From Parendozoicomonas callyspongiae (lineage in GTDB: Bacteria > Pseudomonadota > Gammaproteobacteria > Pseudomonadales > Endozoicomonadaceae), in NCBI RefSeq assembly GCF_023502345.1, contig NZ_JAMFLX010000020.1, positions 1-64,000 on the forward strand: a DNA stretch of 64,000 bases, in the 5' to 3' direction. A model generated the notes under the pieces. The model saw only the letters and a program-made list of their open reading frames with translations, had not been told where the DNA came from and did no database searches. Position 1 is the stretch's first letter, and every line of letters starts with the position of its first letter. Positions 43,423 to 52,556 of the stretch are shown here, piece after piece. A program made the translations under genes and the position numbers.

Positions 43423-44199
43423 ATGGGTTTGCAACAGAATTGGATAGCCTTCTGTACCATTTTTTTTAAAGAGGTCAGACGCTTTATGCGGATCTGGCCC
43501 CAGACACTTTTGCCACCGGCAATTACCATGTCACTGTATTTTGTGATTTTTGGCAGTGTTATCGGTTCCCGAATCGGAACGATGGGAGGTTTCGATTATA
43601 TGACCTTTGTTGTTCCTGGTCTGGTGATGATGTCGGTGATTACCAACAGTTACAGCAATGTCTCATCCAGCTTTTACAGCAATAAATTTCAGAAGAGTGT
43701 GGAAGAGCTGCTGGTTTCTCCGGTACCGAACTGGATTATTCTGGCGGGTTACGTACTGGGCGGCGTCGCACGTGGTTTGATGACAGCTTGTATTGTTATT
43801 GCTTTGTCGCTGTTTTTTGTTGATTTCCAGGTTTACAGCCTGCTGGCAACGATTCTGGCCGTGCTGCTGACATCGCTGATGTTTGCCCTTGGCGGATTTT
43901 TGAATGCGCTGTTTGCACGCAGTTTCGATGATGTCTCTATAATTCCTACATTTGTTCTAACGCCGTTAACTTATCTTGGCGGGGTGTTTTATTCAGTGAA
44001 GGTCCTGCCAGACTTCTGGCGGGGCGTTTCCCAGGCCAACCCCATTCTGTATCAGGTCAATGCCTTCCGTTATGGCATGCTTGGTTACAGTGGCGTAGTG
44101 GATCTGGATATCGCTTTCAGCATTATGGCTATAGCTGTCGCTGTTCTTTTTGTTGTGTGTCTGCATCTGCTGAACACAGGTAAGGGTTTGAGAAGTTAA
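43423..44199 (+). CDS. yadH: ABC-2 type permease (YadH-like)
   Basis: A 258-residue membrane protein with six predicted hydrophobic segments and the ABC2_membrane pattern (IFFKEVRRFMRIWPQTLLPPAITMSLYFVIFG at the N-terminus is the first segment; GGVFYSVKVLPDFWRGVSQANP near 185-206; NAFRYGMLGYSGVVD near 213-227). It pairs with the preceding ATPase to form an exporter of unknown substrate. It ends 1 bp before queF, suggesting co-transcription. Confidence 0.88.
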   Translation: MGLQQNWIAFCTIFFKEVRRFMRIWPQTLLPPAITMSLYFVIFGSVIGSRIGTMGGFDYMTFVVPGLVMMSVITNSYSNVSSSFYSNKFQKSVEELLVSPVPNWIILAGYVLGGVARGLMTACIVIALSLFFVDFQVYSLLATILAVLLTSLMFALGGFLNALFARSFDDVSIIPTFVLTPLTYLGGVFYSVKVLPDFWRGVSQANPILYQVNAFRYGMLGYSGVVDLDIAFSIMAIAVAVLFVVCLHLLNTGKGLRS

Positions 44200-44200
44200 G

Positions 44201-45028
44201 ATGAGTAATACCGTAAACGATTCCCCGCTGGGCCAGCATAGCGAATATATCAGCCAGTACGATGCGGGGCTGCTGTTCCCGATTCCCCGGGTGCCGAAGT
44301 GGGAAGCCCTGGGTCTGGATGGAAGCAACCTGCCATTTAGTGGCTCTGATACCTGGAATGCCCTTGAGCTGTCCTGGCTGGACAGTAAGGGCAAGCCGGT
44401 GGTGATGGCTGGTGTTTTTATCCTGCCAGCCGGTTCTCCCAACATTATTGAGTCCAAGTCCTTCAAGTTATATCTGAACTCTTTTAATCAGACTCGTTTC
44501 AATGATGCTTCTGCAGTCAGGGATACCATGACCCGTGATCTTTCGGTTGCTGCTGGTGCACCTGTTCGGGTTGAGCTGCAAACCCTGCCTGAACTGGAAA
44601 GCAACGGTATACAGGCTGTTCAGGGAGATTGTATTGATGGACTGGATGTGGCCATTGATACTTATACGCTTGAACCAGCTTTTTTACAGGCAGATTCTGG
44701 GAGTATCGTAACCGAGACTCTCTGTACTCACCTGCTGAAATCCAACTGTCCGGTCACTGGCCAGCCTGACTGGGGAACTCTGGTGATTGAATACACCGGT
44801 CCGAAACTGGATCATGAAGGTTTGCTGAAATATATCTGTTCCTTCCGTCAGCATCAGGATTTTCATGAGCAGTGTGTGGAAAGGATTTTTATGGATCTGA
44901 AACGCATCTGCGGCCTTGATAAGCTGACGGTTTATGCCCGCTATGTTCGTCGTGGAGGCCTTGATATTAACCCCTGGCGCAGTGATTGCGGTGGTGAGGC
45001 GGTTAATACCCGTCTGGCAAGACAGTAA
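44201..45028 (+). CDS. queF: NADPH-dependent 7-cyano-7-deazaguanine reductase QueF
   Basis: A 275-residue bidomain (type II) QueF: substrate motif ESKSFKLYLNSFNQTRF (about residues 87-103) in the N-domain, SNCPVTGQPDWG with the catalytic Cys (about 184), and LKYICSFRQHQDFHEQCVERIF in the C-domain. It reduces preQ0 to preQ1 in queuosine biosynthesis. It is the usual gammaproteobacterial form (E. coli about 282 aa). A strong terminator follows. Confidence 0.96.
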   Translation: MSNTVNDSPLGQHSEYISQYDAGLLFPIPRVPKWEALGLDGSNLPFSGSDTWNALELSWLDSKGKPVVMAGVFILPAGSPNIIESKSFKLYLNSFNQTRFNDASAVRDTMTRDLSVAAGAPVRVELQTLPELESNGIQAVQGDCIDGLDVAIDTYTLEPAFLQADSGSIVTETLCTHLLKSNCPVTGQPDWGTLVIEYTGPKLDHEGLLKYICSFRQHQDFHEQCVERIFMDLKRICGLDKLTVYARYVRRGGLDINPWRSDCGGEAVNTRLARQ

Positions 45029-45049
45029 GTATCCATGTTCAGAAAGGGG

Positions 45050-45070
45050 AAGGTGCTTAGGCACCTTTTT
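45050..45070 (+). terminator. Rho-independent terminator after queF
   Basis: The hairpin AAGGTGC-TTAG-GCACCTT is followed by a short T run. Confidence 0.92.
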
Positions 45071-45166
45071 CTCTGCCTGATAAAACAAAGCGGTACTGCG
45101 CTCTATTCAGGAGTATATGTATAGAGCTATGATGCCCTCAAATAAGAATAGAAGTGGAGTGATGTA

Positions 45167-45721
45167 GTGGATGCTATCGAATTATTAATGACCAGAGTAT
45201 CCGTTCCTGTCTTAACCGAGCCTGGACCATCAGATTGTGAAATTGATGTTCTGATCCAGGCTGCCTGCCGGGCCCCAGATCACGCTCGTCTGCAACCCTG
45301 GCGATTTATCAAAATCACCGGTGAGAGACGTCATGATCTGGGGGAGCTTCTGGTAAAGGCTGCACTGGCTCGCGGAGATAACCTGACTGAAGGTCAGGCA
45401 GACAGATTACGCAAAACCCCGCTGAGAGCTCCTGTACTCCTGCTACCCGTTCTGGTTTTCACAGAACATCCCAAAGTCCCTGAAGCTGAGCAGCTGCTTT
45501 CTCTGGGAGCCGCTGTGGGTAATATTCTCAATACGGCACATATCCTGGAGATTGGAGCCATGTGGCGTACCGGGCTGGTAAGTTATGAGCCCGTACTGGC
45601 AGAAGAGCTGGGACTGGCCAACAATGAAAAGCTTTATGGCTTTATCTATCTTGGTACGCCGGCTGCCGAGATGAAGTCTGTTCCCGAGGTTGATCCTGCC
45701 TATTTCCTTTCTGACTGGTAG
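45167..45721 (+). CDS. YdjA-type nitroreductase, 184 aa
   Basis: A small FMN-dependent nitroreductase of the YdjA/RutE type: AIELLMTRVSV at the N-terminus, RAPDHARLQPWRFIKITG (about residues 34-51, FMN phosphate site), LGAAVGNILNTAHILEIGAMWRTG (about 112-135) and YGFIYLGTPA near the C-terminus. It starts at GTG 45167. It is monocistronic; substrate unknown. The following 289 bp hold no gene, only a palindrome near the next gene. Confidence 0.9.
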   Translation: MDAIELLMTRVSVPVLTEPGPSDCEIDVLIQAACRAPDHARLQPWRFIKITGERRHDLGELLVKAALARGDNLTEGQADRLRKTPLRAPVLLLPVLVFTEHPKVPEAEQLLSLGAAVGNILNTAHILEIGAMWRTGLVSYEPVLAEELGLANNEKLYGFIYLGTPAAEMKSVPEVDPAYFLSDW

Positions 45722-45961
45722 AGAATGTCCAAATTGCTGTGGACGATTTGGAGAGATCAGAGGCGACAAGGATTGTTGCCTGACCTGAAGTTTACTGGCC
45801 CGATACCCGGCAACCGTCAAGCCGTTGTCTTACCTGCCTCAATCCTCTTTTTAACTGGCCAATAGGCAGTTTTTTAGTTCCTCAAAGAATAATGAAGCGA
45901 GATAAGATTCCTAAAAGTTGCGTCTCTCTCCTTTGGTGAACTTTATGCTTGAAACAATAGG

Positions 45962-45975
45962 GCAGTTGTAACTGC
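45962..45975. promoter_or_regulatory. Palindrome upstream of the T3SS chaperone gene
   Basis: GCAGTT-GT-AACTGC is a perfect 6-bp inverted repeat 35 bp upstream of ATG 46011. It could be a regulator site for the chaperone/translocator pair. Confidence 0.4.
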
Positions 45976-46010
45976 TTGTTTTTGATTGAGTTCAGGTCAG
46001 GAGGCAAAGG

Positions 46011-46499
46011 ATGAGCGCTCTCAGGGATGTACTTGGCGCACTGGGTGGAGATCATCACCTGCTTGGGAAACTGCAGGATGGTGTCAGTATTGGTCAGTTC
46101 AAGCATGTCGATCAGGATTTGCTTGAGAGCATATATGCACTGGCTTTTAATCTCTACCAGGCAGGTGACTATGAGAAGGCCCGTCAGGTGTTTCTCTATC
46201 TTTCCTTCCATGATCATACTGATGCCCGTTTTCTCAGTGGCTTTGGTGCCAGCTGCTTTCGCACCGGTAACTTGGAACAGGCTGGAATGGTTCTGAAAAG
46301 TGCTGTTGAAATGGATGCCTTAGACCCAGGTCCAGCCCTGAATCTTGCCCATACCTATGACGCCCTTGGACAACCTGAACAAGCTCGTGATGCTTTGCTT
46401 CAGGTGATGGCCAGATCAGCCAAAAGCAGTGAGTACAAACCTCTGGCACAGATCGCCAGCAATATGATGGATAGACTGGCTCCGCCAGCGGGAGAGTAA
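46011..46499 (+). CDS. SycD/LcrH-type T3SS translocator chaperone, 162 aa
   Basis: The TPR-rich sequence and length (about 160-168 aa) match the SycD/LcrH/IpgC class of T3SS class II chaperones: ESIYALAFNLYQAGDYEKARQVFLYLSFHDHTDARFLSGFGASCFRTGNLEQAG, with the SFHDHTDARFLSGFGASC core (about residues 64-81). An AGGAGG ribosome site precedes ATG 46011. These chaperones hold hydrophobic translocators in the cytosol. It is followed 2 bp later by a probable cargo. No T3SS apparatus gene is in the window. Confidence 0.85.
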   Translation: MSALRDVLGALGGDHHLLGKLQDGVSIGQFKHVDQDLLESIYALAFNLYQAGDYEKARQVFLYLSFHDHTDARFLSGFGASCFRTGNLEQAGMVLKSAVEMDALDPGPALNLAHTYDALGQPEQARDALLQVMARSAKSSEYKPLAQIASNMMDRLAPPAGE

Positions 46500-46500
46500 C

Positions 46501-47598
46501 ATGCCGGGTGGTGATGTAAGCGGAGCTGGCCGTAACCAGCACATTCATAGACACGAGCAAATGCAGAGGACATTGGAAACGGAAGCTCTGCAAAAGCAGG
46601 TTGGTGCCGGGGTTATCGGTAGTGGTAACAGTTTTAGTTATTACCAGGCTCCTAATCAGACTGTTGCCGGTGATTCCAGAATCATGCCACTGGCTCAGCC
46701 TCAGCCTGGTGCTATTGATACTCTGGGAACCATGAATATTAACGATATTCTCGCCCAGTTGAATGGCCTGAAAGCGGAGTCTGATGAGCGAATTACAGAA
46801 ACCCAGACCCAGGCAACCCTGGCAAGCAGGGAAAAAAGAGAAACCCAGCGAGAGAAGAAAATCAGCCAACTCCAGGAGCAGTTAGATCAGGGGGCGAATG
46901 ATAAGAAGGATAAATGCGCTACAGCAAAAATTGTTATTGGCGCATTGCTTGGTCCAATAGGTATTCCATTGATAGTTGCCGGAGCTCTAGATAAGAAGGC
47001 AGTCAGTGCAACCAATGCTGCTCATGACAAGGTGCTGCATCATCATTTTGGCCCACATATGGAGGCCGTTAACAGCTTTGAAAAAGAGTATGCCAAAGAC
47101 AGCGTTAAGGATTCACTGCTTGGGCAGCCAATGGACCAGAGAAAGCACCAGGCCAAACTCGATGAATTAAAGGCTTCCGGGGCCATTGATCAGGAACTTC
47201 ATGCCGATTTGAGTCAGATGGTTGCTGGGGGTGCTCCACCGGATGCTATTCATGACAGAATCTTGCTGGATGCCATTGAAGCCTACGTCGATGCTGATAT
47301 CCCGCCTTTGCAGGAAATAGACAACAACCTCGATAAACAAATCCAGGCCATGTCAGCGGATGATGTTGATGACAGCATAGACTCAGTTAAAAGTGATTTG
47401 AGTGAGGCGAAGAAGATGGCTGCCAGTGGTGATGCTGATGACTTTAATCTGTTCCTTGCTCAACTGGCCAGGGTACTGGAAGAACAGGACGAGAGTATGA
47501 AGAAGGTCAAGGAAGATCTCTCAGAAGCAAATACCACTATTATTGGTGCTGCACAAAACCAGCACTCTATTCTTAGCCAGTCGAAACCGACTGTTTAA
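46501..47598 (+). CDS. Probable T3SS translocator/effector, 365 aa
   Basis: The protein has a disordered, Gln/Gly-rich N-terminus (about residues 1-75) with a MPLAQP stretch resembling a class II chaperone-binding motif; then a coiled coil (about 90-130; SREKRETQREKKISQLQEQ), one hydrophobic segment (KIVIGALLGPIGIPLIVAGAL, about 143-163) and a long helical, acidic C-terminal half. This is the layout of minor translocators such as YopB/YopD-like and SseD/EspB-like proteins, but there is no clear sequence match. Its translational coupling to the SycD-like chaperone supports secretion by a T3SS. Alternatives are an effector or a host-membrane protein. Confidence 0.65.
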   Translation: MPGGDVSGAGRNQHIHRHEQMQRTLETEALQKQVGAGVIGSGNSFSYYQAPNQTVAGDSRIMPLAQPQPGAIDTLGTMNINDILAQLNGLKAESDERITETQTQATLASREKRETQREKKISQLQEQLDQGANDKKDKCATAKIVIGALLGPIGIPLIVAGALDKKAVSATNAAHDKVLHHHFGPHMEAVNSFEKEYAKDSVKDSLLGQPMDQRKHQAKLDELKASGAIDQELHADLSQMVAGGAPPDAIHDRILLDAIEAYVDADIPPLQEIDNNLDKQIQAMSADDVDDSIDSVKSDLSEAKKMAASGDADDFNLFLAQLARVLEEQDESMKKVKEDLSEANTTIIGAAQNQHSILSQSKPTV

Positions 47599-47611
47599 TT
47601 TGGTAAGAATC

Positions 47612-47636
47612 AAAAAGGGCCCGAAGGGCCCTTTTT
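47612..47636. terminator. Bidirectional rho-independent terminator
   Basis: A perfect hairpin AAAAAGGGCCC-GAA-GGGCCCTTTTT between the convergent translocator and ycgN genes, with A/T tracts on both sides. Confidence 0.95.
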
Positions 47637-47640
47637 GATA

Positions 47641-48096
47641 TCACTCAATCCAGTTGATCACATGCTCTTCCCAGTCTTCCTCTGGAACCCGGATATCCTG
47701 GATAACCCGATCCTTTACGGAAATCCCTGCCAGGTGAACGGTTTCATCGGTACCGGACACCAGGGGGTGCCAGTCGGGAAGGTCTTGTCCTTCCGAGATT
47801 AACCGGTAGGCACAGGTTGAAGGCAGCCAGTGAAACTCCGGCACATGTTCAGGCTTGAGCCAGATACAGTTAGGAACCTTCTCATTGCGTGTTTCGTAGA
47901 TTGTGCAGCGACAGTTATCTTCCTTCAGATAGTGGCAGACCAGATCTGTGTAATACACATCACCGGTTTCATCATCTTCCAGTTTTTGCAGACAGCAGCG
48001 GGCACAGCCGTCGCAGAGTGATTCCCACTCCTGGCGGGTCATCTGTTCGAGGGTTTTGGTTTGCCAGAATGGCTTGGAATCAGGCAGTTGTGACAT
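47641..48096 (-). CDS. ycgN: YcgN family cysteine-cluster protein
   Basis: A 151-residue UPF0260/YcgN protein with a CxxC-x2-C cluster (DGCARCCLQK, about residues 29-38), VCHYLKEDNCRCTIYETR (about 52-69), and NCIWLKPEHVPEFHWLPSTCAYRL. The cysteines suggest metal or Fe-S binding; function unknown. ATG 48096 (MSQLPDSKPFW) is preferred over 48141. It is last of the rnd-ycgL-ycgN operon. Confidence 0.93.
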   Translation of the reverse strand: MSQLPDSKPFWQTKTLEQMTRQEWESLCDGCARCCLQKLEDDETGDVYYTDLVCHYLKEDNCRCTIYETRNEKVPNCIWLKPEHVPEFHWLPSTCAYRLISEGQDLPDWHPLVSGTDETVHLAGISVKDRVIQDIRVPEEDWEEHVINWIE

Positions 48097-48109
48097 TCGT
48101 GATCGAAAT

Positions 48110-48409
48110 CTATTGAGGATCGTTAAAACAGAGCAGTTCATCCGGGAGGGTGATCATATAGTCATCCTTTTCCTCGGGTACCGGCATCTGCAGATAATAG
48201 CCCTGGCTGGTGATTTTGCTGAGAACTTTCTCGGCATCGATATGAGCCAGTGGCTTTTCAGGTGTCAGGAGCATATCCATCACATGAACAGGGTGTCCCA
48301 TAAGCTGTTTCAGCTCTGCAGGCACTGCCTCTATACCGGTCTGTTTGTTGATATAGAGAAACAGACCAGCCTTGCGTTCGGTCTTATATACGGAAACCAC
48401 CATTTTCAT
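48110..48409 (-). CDS. ycgL: YcgL domain protein
   Basis: A 99-residue YcgL: MVVSVYKTERKAGLFLYINKQ, VPAELKQLMGHPVHVMDMLL and SQGYYLQMP. It has a small alpha/beta fold of unknown role. ATG 48409 with GTGGAG upstream is preferred over GTG 48424. It lies in the rnd-ycgL-ycgN order known from Pseudomonas. Confidence 0.92.
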   Translation of the reverse strand: MKMVVSVYKTERKAGLFLYINKQTGIEAVPAELKQLMGHPVHVMDMLLTPEKPLAHIDAEKVLSKITSQGYYLQMPVPEEKDDYMITLPDELLCFNDPQ

Positions 48410-48437
48410 GATGAACTGCTCCACTGATTTTGTGTTA

Positions 48438-49577
48438 TTAAAGAGGGCTGCCTTGGTCGTTCAGGTGTTCCACCAGCGGTTCCAACACCTCTTTTCTGCG
48501 CCAGCCATTGATGCTTTCCGGAAGATCAAACTTCTCGTTTGCCAGCCAGCCCCTGACCAGTTTCCCTGTATAGGGCTTGGAAGGAATCAACTCCTGCATC
48601 AGGCCCAGTTCAGAAGCACGATTGCGACAGAACTTCTTGATTTTCTCCACAAACGGCTGAACTCTTTTGGGCAGGGGGCCTGCCGGTACGGCGGGCCAGT
48701 CGTCCTGAGGAACAGCCTGCCCCTTGCGAATCTGCTGCAGGATCAGATCACCGTGCTGACGTATAACCTGGGGTTTCATAGTCTTGATACGGCGCAGACC
48801 TTGAGTGCTGTCAGGCTGATGGCGGGCCAGATCCCACAGGGCGCCGGCTGGAGCCAGACGGTTTCGGGACAGGTTGTCCGCCCTTGCCTGAGTTTCTCGC
48901 CAATGGCAGAGAGACTTCAAAACCGCCAGTTGCTGAGGGCGCAGTTGCCAGGCGAGTTTGACATTTCTCCAGGCCTGTTCGGGATCGGTATCTGTACCAA
49001 CAGATGTAATCTGTCGCTGGCAATCCTCTGCATGCCATTGGGTAAAGCCTTTATCTTCCAGGGTTTGTACCAGCAGCGGATAGGCCTTTCCCAGATAGAA
49101 AACATCCAGGGCCGCATAATCTATCTGTGAAGAGGTGAGTGGCCGGGCCAGCCAGTCGGACCGGGTTTCCCCCTTTGGAACATCAATCTGCAGCAATTCT
49201 GCAATCAATCGCTGGTAACCCATGCTGAAACCCAGGCCGGCATAGGCAGCGGCAATCTGGGTATCGAAAACCGAGACGGGTAACTCACCCAGCAGATAAC
49301 GAAACAGTTCCAGATCCTCACCCATGGCATGCATGACTTTAACAATGCCTGGGTTGGCAAGAACGGCTCTCAGTGGCTCCCACTCTGAGAGAGATACAGG
49401 GTCAAGCAGCCAGACATCATCGGCAATACCAACCTGTATAAGGCCAGGCTCAGGCCAGAAGGTTTTCGTCCTGACAAACTCCGTATCCAGAGTTAGCCAG
49501 CTGTGTTGCTGCCAGATGTTTGCAGCCTCGACAAGCTGGCTATTTTCCGTCAGCCAGTGAATACGGGGTTGGGGCAT
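48438..49577 (-). CDS. rnd: Ribonuclease D
   Basis: A 379-residue RNase D: DEDD exonuclease domain with LDTEFVRTKTFWPEPGLIQ (Asp/Glu pair about residue 32), FDTQIAAAYAGLG (about 118), and YAALDVFYLGKAYPLL (about 173); HRDC domain in the middle (WRETQARADNLSRNRLAP, about 226-243). It trims the 3' ends of stable RNAs such as tRNA precursors. It heads the rnd-ycgL-ycgN operon. Confidence 0.95.
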   Translation of the reverse strand: MPQPRIHWLTENSQLVEAANIWQQHSWLTLDTEFVRTKTFWPEPGLIQVGIADDVWLLDPVSLSEWEPLRAVLANPGIVKVMHAMGEDLELFRYLLGELPVSVFDTQIAAAYAGLGFSMGYQRLIAELLQIDVPKGETRSDWLARPLTSSQIDYAALDVFYLGKAYPLLVQTLEDKGFTQWHAEDCQRQITSVGTDTDPEQAWRNVKLAWQLRPQQLAVLKSLCHWRETQARADNLSRNRLAPAGALWDLARHQPDSTQGLRRIKTMKPQVIRQHGDLILQQIRKGQAVPQDDWPAVPAGPLPKRVQPFVEKIKKFCRNRASELGLMQELIPSKPYTGKLVRGWLANEKFDLPESINGWRRKEVLEPLVEHLNDQGSPL

Positions 49578-49703
49578 GCAGGCTCCGTTTGGGTAAAACC
49601 CTGATTATACGGTGTAGAGCCAGGTTGTTCTATTCGGACGTTTGGTATTTGGAAGTGATACCTCAAAGAAAAAATCCTTTTATCTTTGAGGTGGGGTGTT
49701 TTA

Positions 49704-52220
49704 TCAAGAATTGTTGACTTTGCCAGTGCCATCGGCTTTACCACCTGGATGGAGGTCAGGTGTGCTACTGGGTGGCACCTCGTCACCAACAACTGGCGAG
49801 GCACTGTTAGGTGGTTGGACATTGCTGCTTGATAAACAGTCATGATCGGGATTTTGCCCCTCCGGAATACGAAGATGTGATCCGCATTTCCATTGAATAT
49901 CACTGCTTGAAGGTGTACTGGAAGAATCAGCTACTGATGTCTGATTAGCTGGGGGTTGGGTGGTAGTAGAATTATTAGGTAATTCATTTGCACGGGCACT
50001 GTAATGTTGAAATGCAGCTGTTGCAGTCCCCCCAATCACAAGGCCGGCTAAAAGCGTTTTGGGATATTCATAAGCCAACTTGCCAAAAGGAGATAAAGCT
50101 GTAACTATAGCTCCTCCCATCAGCGTGGAATCTGCCAGAGGAATGAACGGTATTCCACCTGCGTAGGCTCCAACCCCCATTCCGCCAGAAGCTAAACCCA
50201 ACACTGTTACAGTGGCCGGATGGAAGGCAGCTCTAATTAATCTGCGAGTTTCCCGACCAAATTTTCCTTTTCGGTGAGGGACAAGAGTATTGTTTCGTGC
50301 TTTGTCAGTGAAAAACTGGCTGGTTTCACCAAACCAGGGGCGGTTGGCTTTCAAGGTTTGGTAGGATGTGATCAGAGTATTGAGTGGCATGTGTTTTAGC
50401 TGATCTGGTTCAGCCAGTACTTCCAGAGCTGCCATCAGGCTCGGAACAAACTCATGTTGGTCAGGAAGGGCTTTAAGGGTTGCAGGATCAACGAATACAG
50501 AGTCTCTCTCCAAATTATCCACTTTCTCATTATAGACAAAAGGGCTTTTACCTAATTCTTTAAGTGTGACTATAAGATCATTATACGGTGATATTTCGAT
50601 ATTCAATTGTCTCTCAGCCAGAACCATCCCTGATGCAATCCGGTTTAGAAGGTGTTCTTTAAGCTCTGCTGCGAGCTCTTTGGCAGGATCATGCTGGAAT
50701 GGATAAAGCGACACTTCGTACTCATAAGAGGAGACGATCCTGTAATCCATAATATGCCAGACATTATCACCAAGCAGAAAGGCTCCAAAAGTCTTTGGGG
50801 CTCCCGGTGATAGCTTCGCAAGGAGCATATGGAGCCTGTCTCTCGTTCTCGAATAGCGGAGCAGGGTTCTTTGGGTGGAAGGGGCAGGAAATGAAAAGTC
50901 AGGATCAAGCTCATGGGCGCTTTCTGATATCCAGCCATTATCATGTTTGCTGGCTTGTTCTGGTGTCTGTCTGATCATAGTTTGAGAGCTGGGGGCAGTT
51001 TGTTCCTTACCCTTATTTTTAACTTGGTAGGCTAGACAAGTTAATGCAGCAATCAGATCAATCCGTTCGAGCATGTTTGTAAACACTGTCTTTGGATCCG
51101 ACATATCAGGTATTTTTGTAGAAAGTGAAGATGTCGCTGTTCGTTCAGTCCCATCTTCATGGTTTATGACGAGATTAACAGTATCTAGTTTGATAAAAGC
51201 ATACATATCACTGGATCTTGAAACATTTGCTGCAGCTTCAGCCAGTGAGCCGTGGAAATATGGAATAAGCTCAAACACAAGTTCTGAGCTAGCAGTCTGT
51301 TTGATCTGAACAAAAACGGAGTGGTCAGAAAGCAGGAAGGGCAGTGAGCGAATGAGTTCAGGAATGTCTGGATCTGTAACAAAACGAAGACTGTGATCTT
51401 CGTCAAGCTGCTTTTCAGTAGGAACAAGATAAACGCGTTCAACCGTTTTCTTGGCTTTTAGTAAGTGGGTAGGCAAGTGATGGGTGTCAGTGGATATTGC
51501 TTTATTTTTAGGATCGTAAACAGTGGCTTTTTCAAGAACAAGCTTGTTTTTGTCCGGTAGTGTAAAAAAGCCGATCTTTTCAGCACCCTGCTTTAGGGCT
51601 TCCTCTGTACTGTCAGAGCTGTGTAATTTTGTGACAAGCAGAGTGATGACAGATCCAAGGTCTACAGATTGATTCTTTGCTTCCTCTTCGGTGCTTTCCA
51701 ATGAACAAAGAGTCAGTGGATGTGAAGCTTTGATGACAGAAACTTCGTCGTCATTGGCATAGGAATTATCTTCTGTCAGCCATTGCAATACATATTCATG
51801 CTCAGGTTCACCTGAAGCTGCACGGGCTTTTCGAGACTTTCTAGTTGATTTTTTTAGAGATGTTGACTGAAACTGTATTCCAGCTTTTACAGGCTCTTCA
51901 TCCTCACTATTCGGCTGGGGTGTTAGGGTATATTCGACCCCGTCTAATAATGTCTTTCCTGCAAAGGTAAAGACAGAGGTTTTCATTTGCCCATCTTCTG
52001 TGGGCAGGGATAATCGCAGTAAGGATTCAAAGCTTGTCGGGGGAGTATCTTCTTCAGCTTGGAATGTTGTCTTTGCTTCGTATGTGCGGTTTCCGGGGCT
52101 TGCTACATCTACGATGCGTATCGACCCTGTTCCAGTATCTGCTTGTGCAGTGATACTGTTCATCAAGAGCAATGCCATAAGAATGAAGGCAAAGGCTTGA
52201 CTAAAAAAACGTCGATTCAT
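49704..52220 (-). CDS. Large secreted hypothetical protein, 838 aa
   Basis: An N-terminal signal peptide (NRRFFSQAFAFILMALLLMN, cleavage near ITAQA-D, about residue 28) is followed by 600 residues of mixed fold with no recognised domain, including a basic KKSTRKSRKARAA stretch near 130. A Gly-rich hydrophobic region (GLASGGMGVGAYAGGIPFIP and LLAGLVIGGTATAAF, about residues 675-745) could be two membrane segments. The C-terminus is a Ser/Pro/Thr-rich tail. GGGGGA upstream supports ATG 52220 over 52235. It may be an outer-membrane or envelope protein, or a secreted factor of a host-associated lineage; function unknown. Base composition is not obviously foreign. Confidence 0.7.
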   Translation of the reverse strand: MNRRFFSQAFAFILMALLLMNSITAQADTGTGSIRIVDVASPGNRTYEAKTTFQAEEDTPPTSFESLLRLSLPTEDGQMKTSVFTFAGKTLLDGVEYTLTPQPNSEDEEPVKAGIQFQSTSLKKSTRKSRKARAASGEPEHEYVLQWLTEDNSYANDDEVSVIKASHPLTLCSLESTEEEAKNQSVDLGSVITLLVTKLHSSDSTEEALKQGAEKIGFFTLPDKNKLVLEKATVYDPKNKAISTDTHHLPTHLLKAKKTVERVYLVPTEKQLDEDHSLRFVTDPDIPELIRSLPFLLSDHSVFVQIKQTASSELVFELIPYFHGSLAEAAANVSRSSDMYAFIKLDTVNLVINHEDGTERTATSSLSTKIPDMSDPKTVFTNMLERIDLIAALTCLAYQVKNKGKEQTAPSSQTMIRQTPEQASKHDNGWISESAHELDPDFSFPAPSTQRTLLRYSRTRDRLHMLLAKLSPGAPKTFGAFLLGDNVWHIMDYRIVSSYEYEVSLYPFQHDPAKELAAELKEHLLNRIASGMVLAERQLNIEISPYNDLIVTLKELGKSPFVYNEKVDNLERDSVFVDPATLKALPDQHEFVPSLMAALEVLAEPDQLKHMPLNTLITSYQTLKANRPWFGETSQFFTDKARNNTLVPHRKGKFGRETRRLIRAAFHPATVTVLGLASGGMGVGAYAGGIPFIPLADSTLMGGAIVTALSPFGKLAYEYPKTLLAGLVIGGTATAAFQHYSARANELPNNSTTTQPPANQTSVADSSSTPSSSDIQWKCGSHLRIPEGQNPDHDCLSSSNVQPPNSASPVVGDEVPPSSTPDLHPGGKADGTGKVNNS

Positions 52221-52235
52221 TGTGGATTCCCCCAT

Positions 52236-52556
52236 CTTTCGATGAAGCAGATGAGTTTATGATTTTTGAGACTGGTAAAGACCGAAGTGGAAGTCTGTGT
52301 TATATCGTTCGATGAGTAGCCATAAGATAAAGGACTCCGTTTGTTGGCAAGGTGTAGAAATCGGATATCAGTTTAAGTGCTATTTGGTTATGCGCAAGAA
52401 GTCGTCTTTTTTGAATATATTCAGATATTCATTTCAGCATGACCTTAATACGTCAATAGACGTTTAATTTGTGGAGATGAATGTTTCACTAAGGATCGGT
52501 GTCAACTTCTCTGGGCTTATAGATATCTGTCTTGATACGGTGTGTATCCTCAATAC
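52236..52556. other. AT-rich intergenic region with palindromes
   Basis: The 321-bp gap upstream of the large secreted gene has no convincing gene. It holds TGAATATATTCA (52412-52423, perfect palindrome) and ACGTC-AATA-GACGT (52450-52463). The promoter of the large leftward gene should lie here. Confidence 0.5.
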
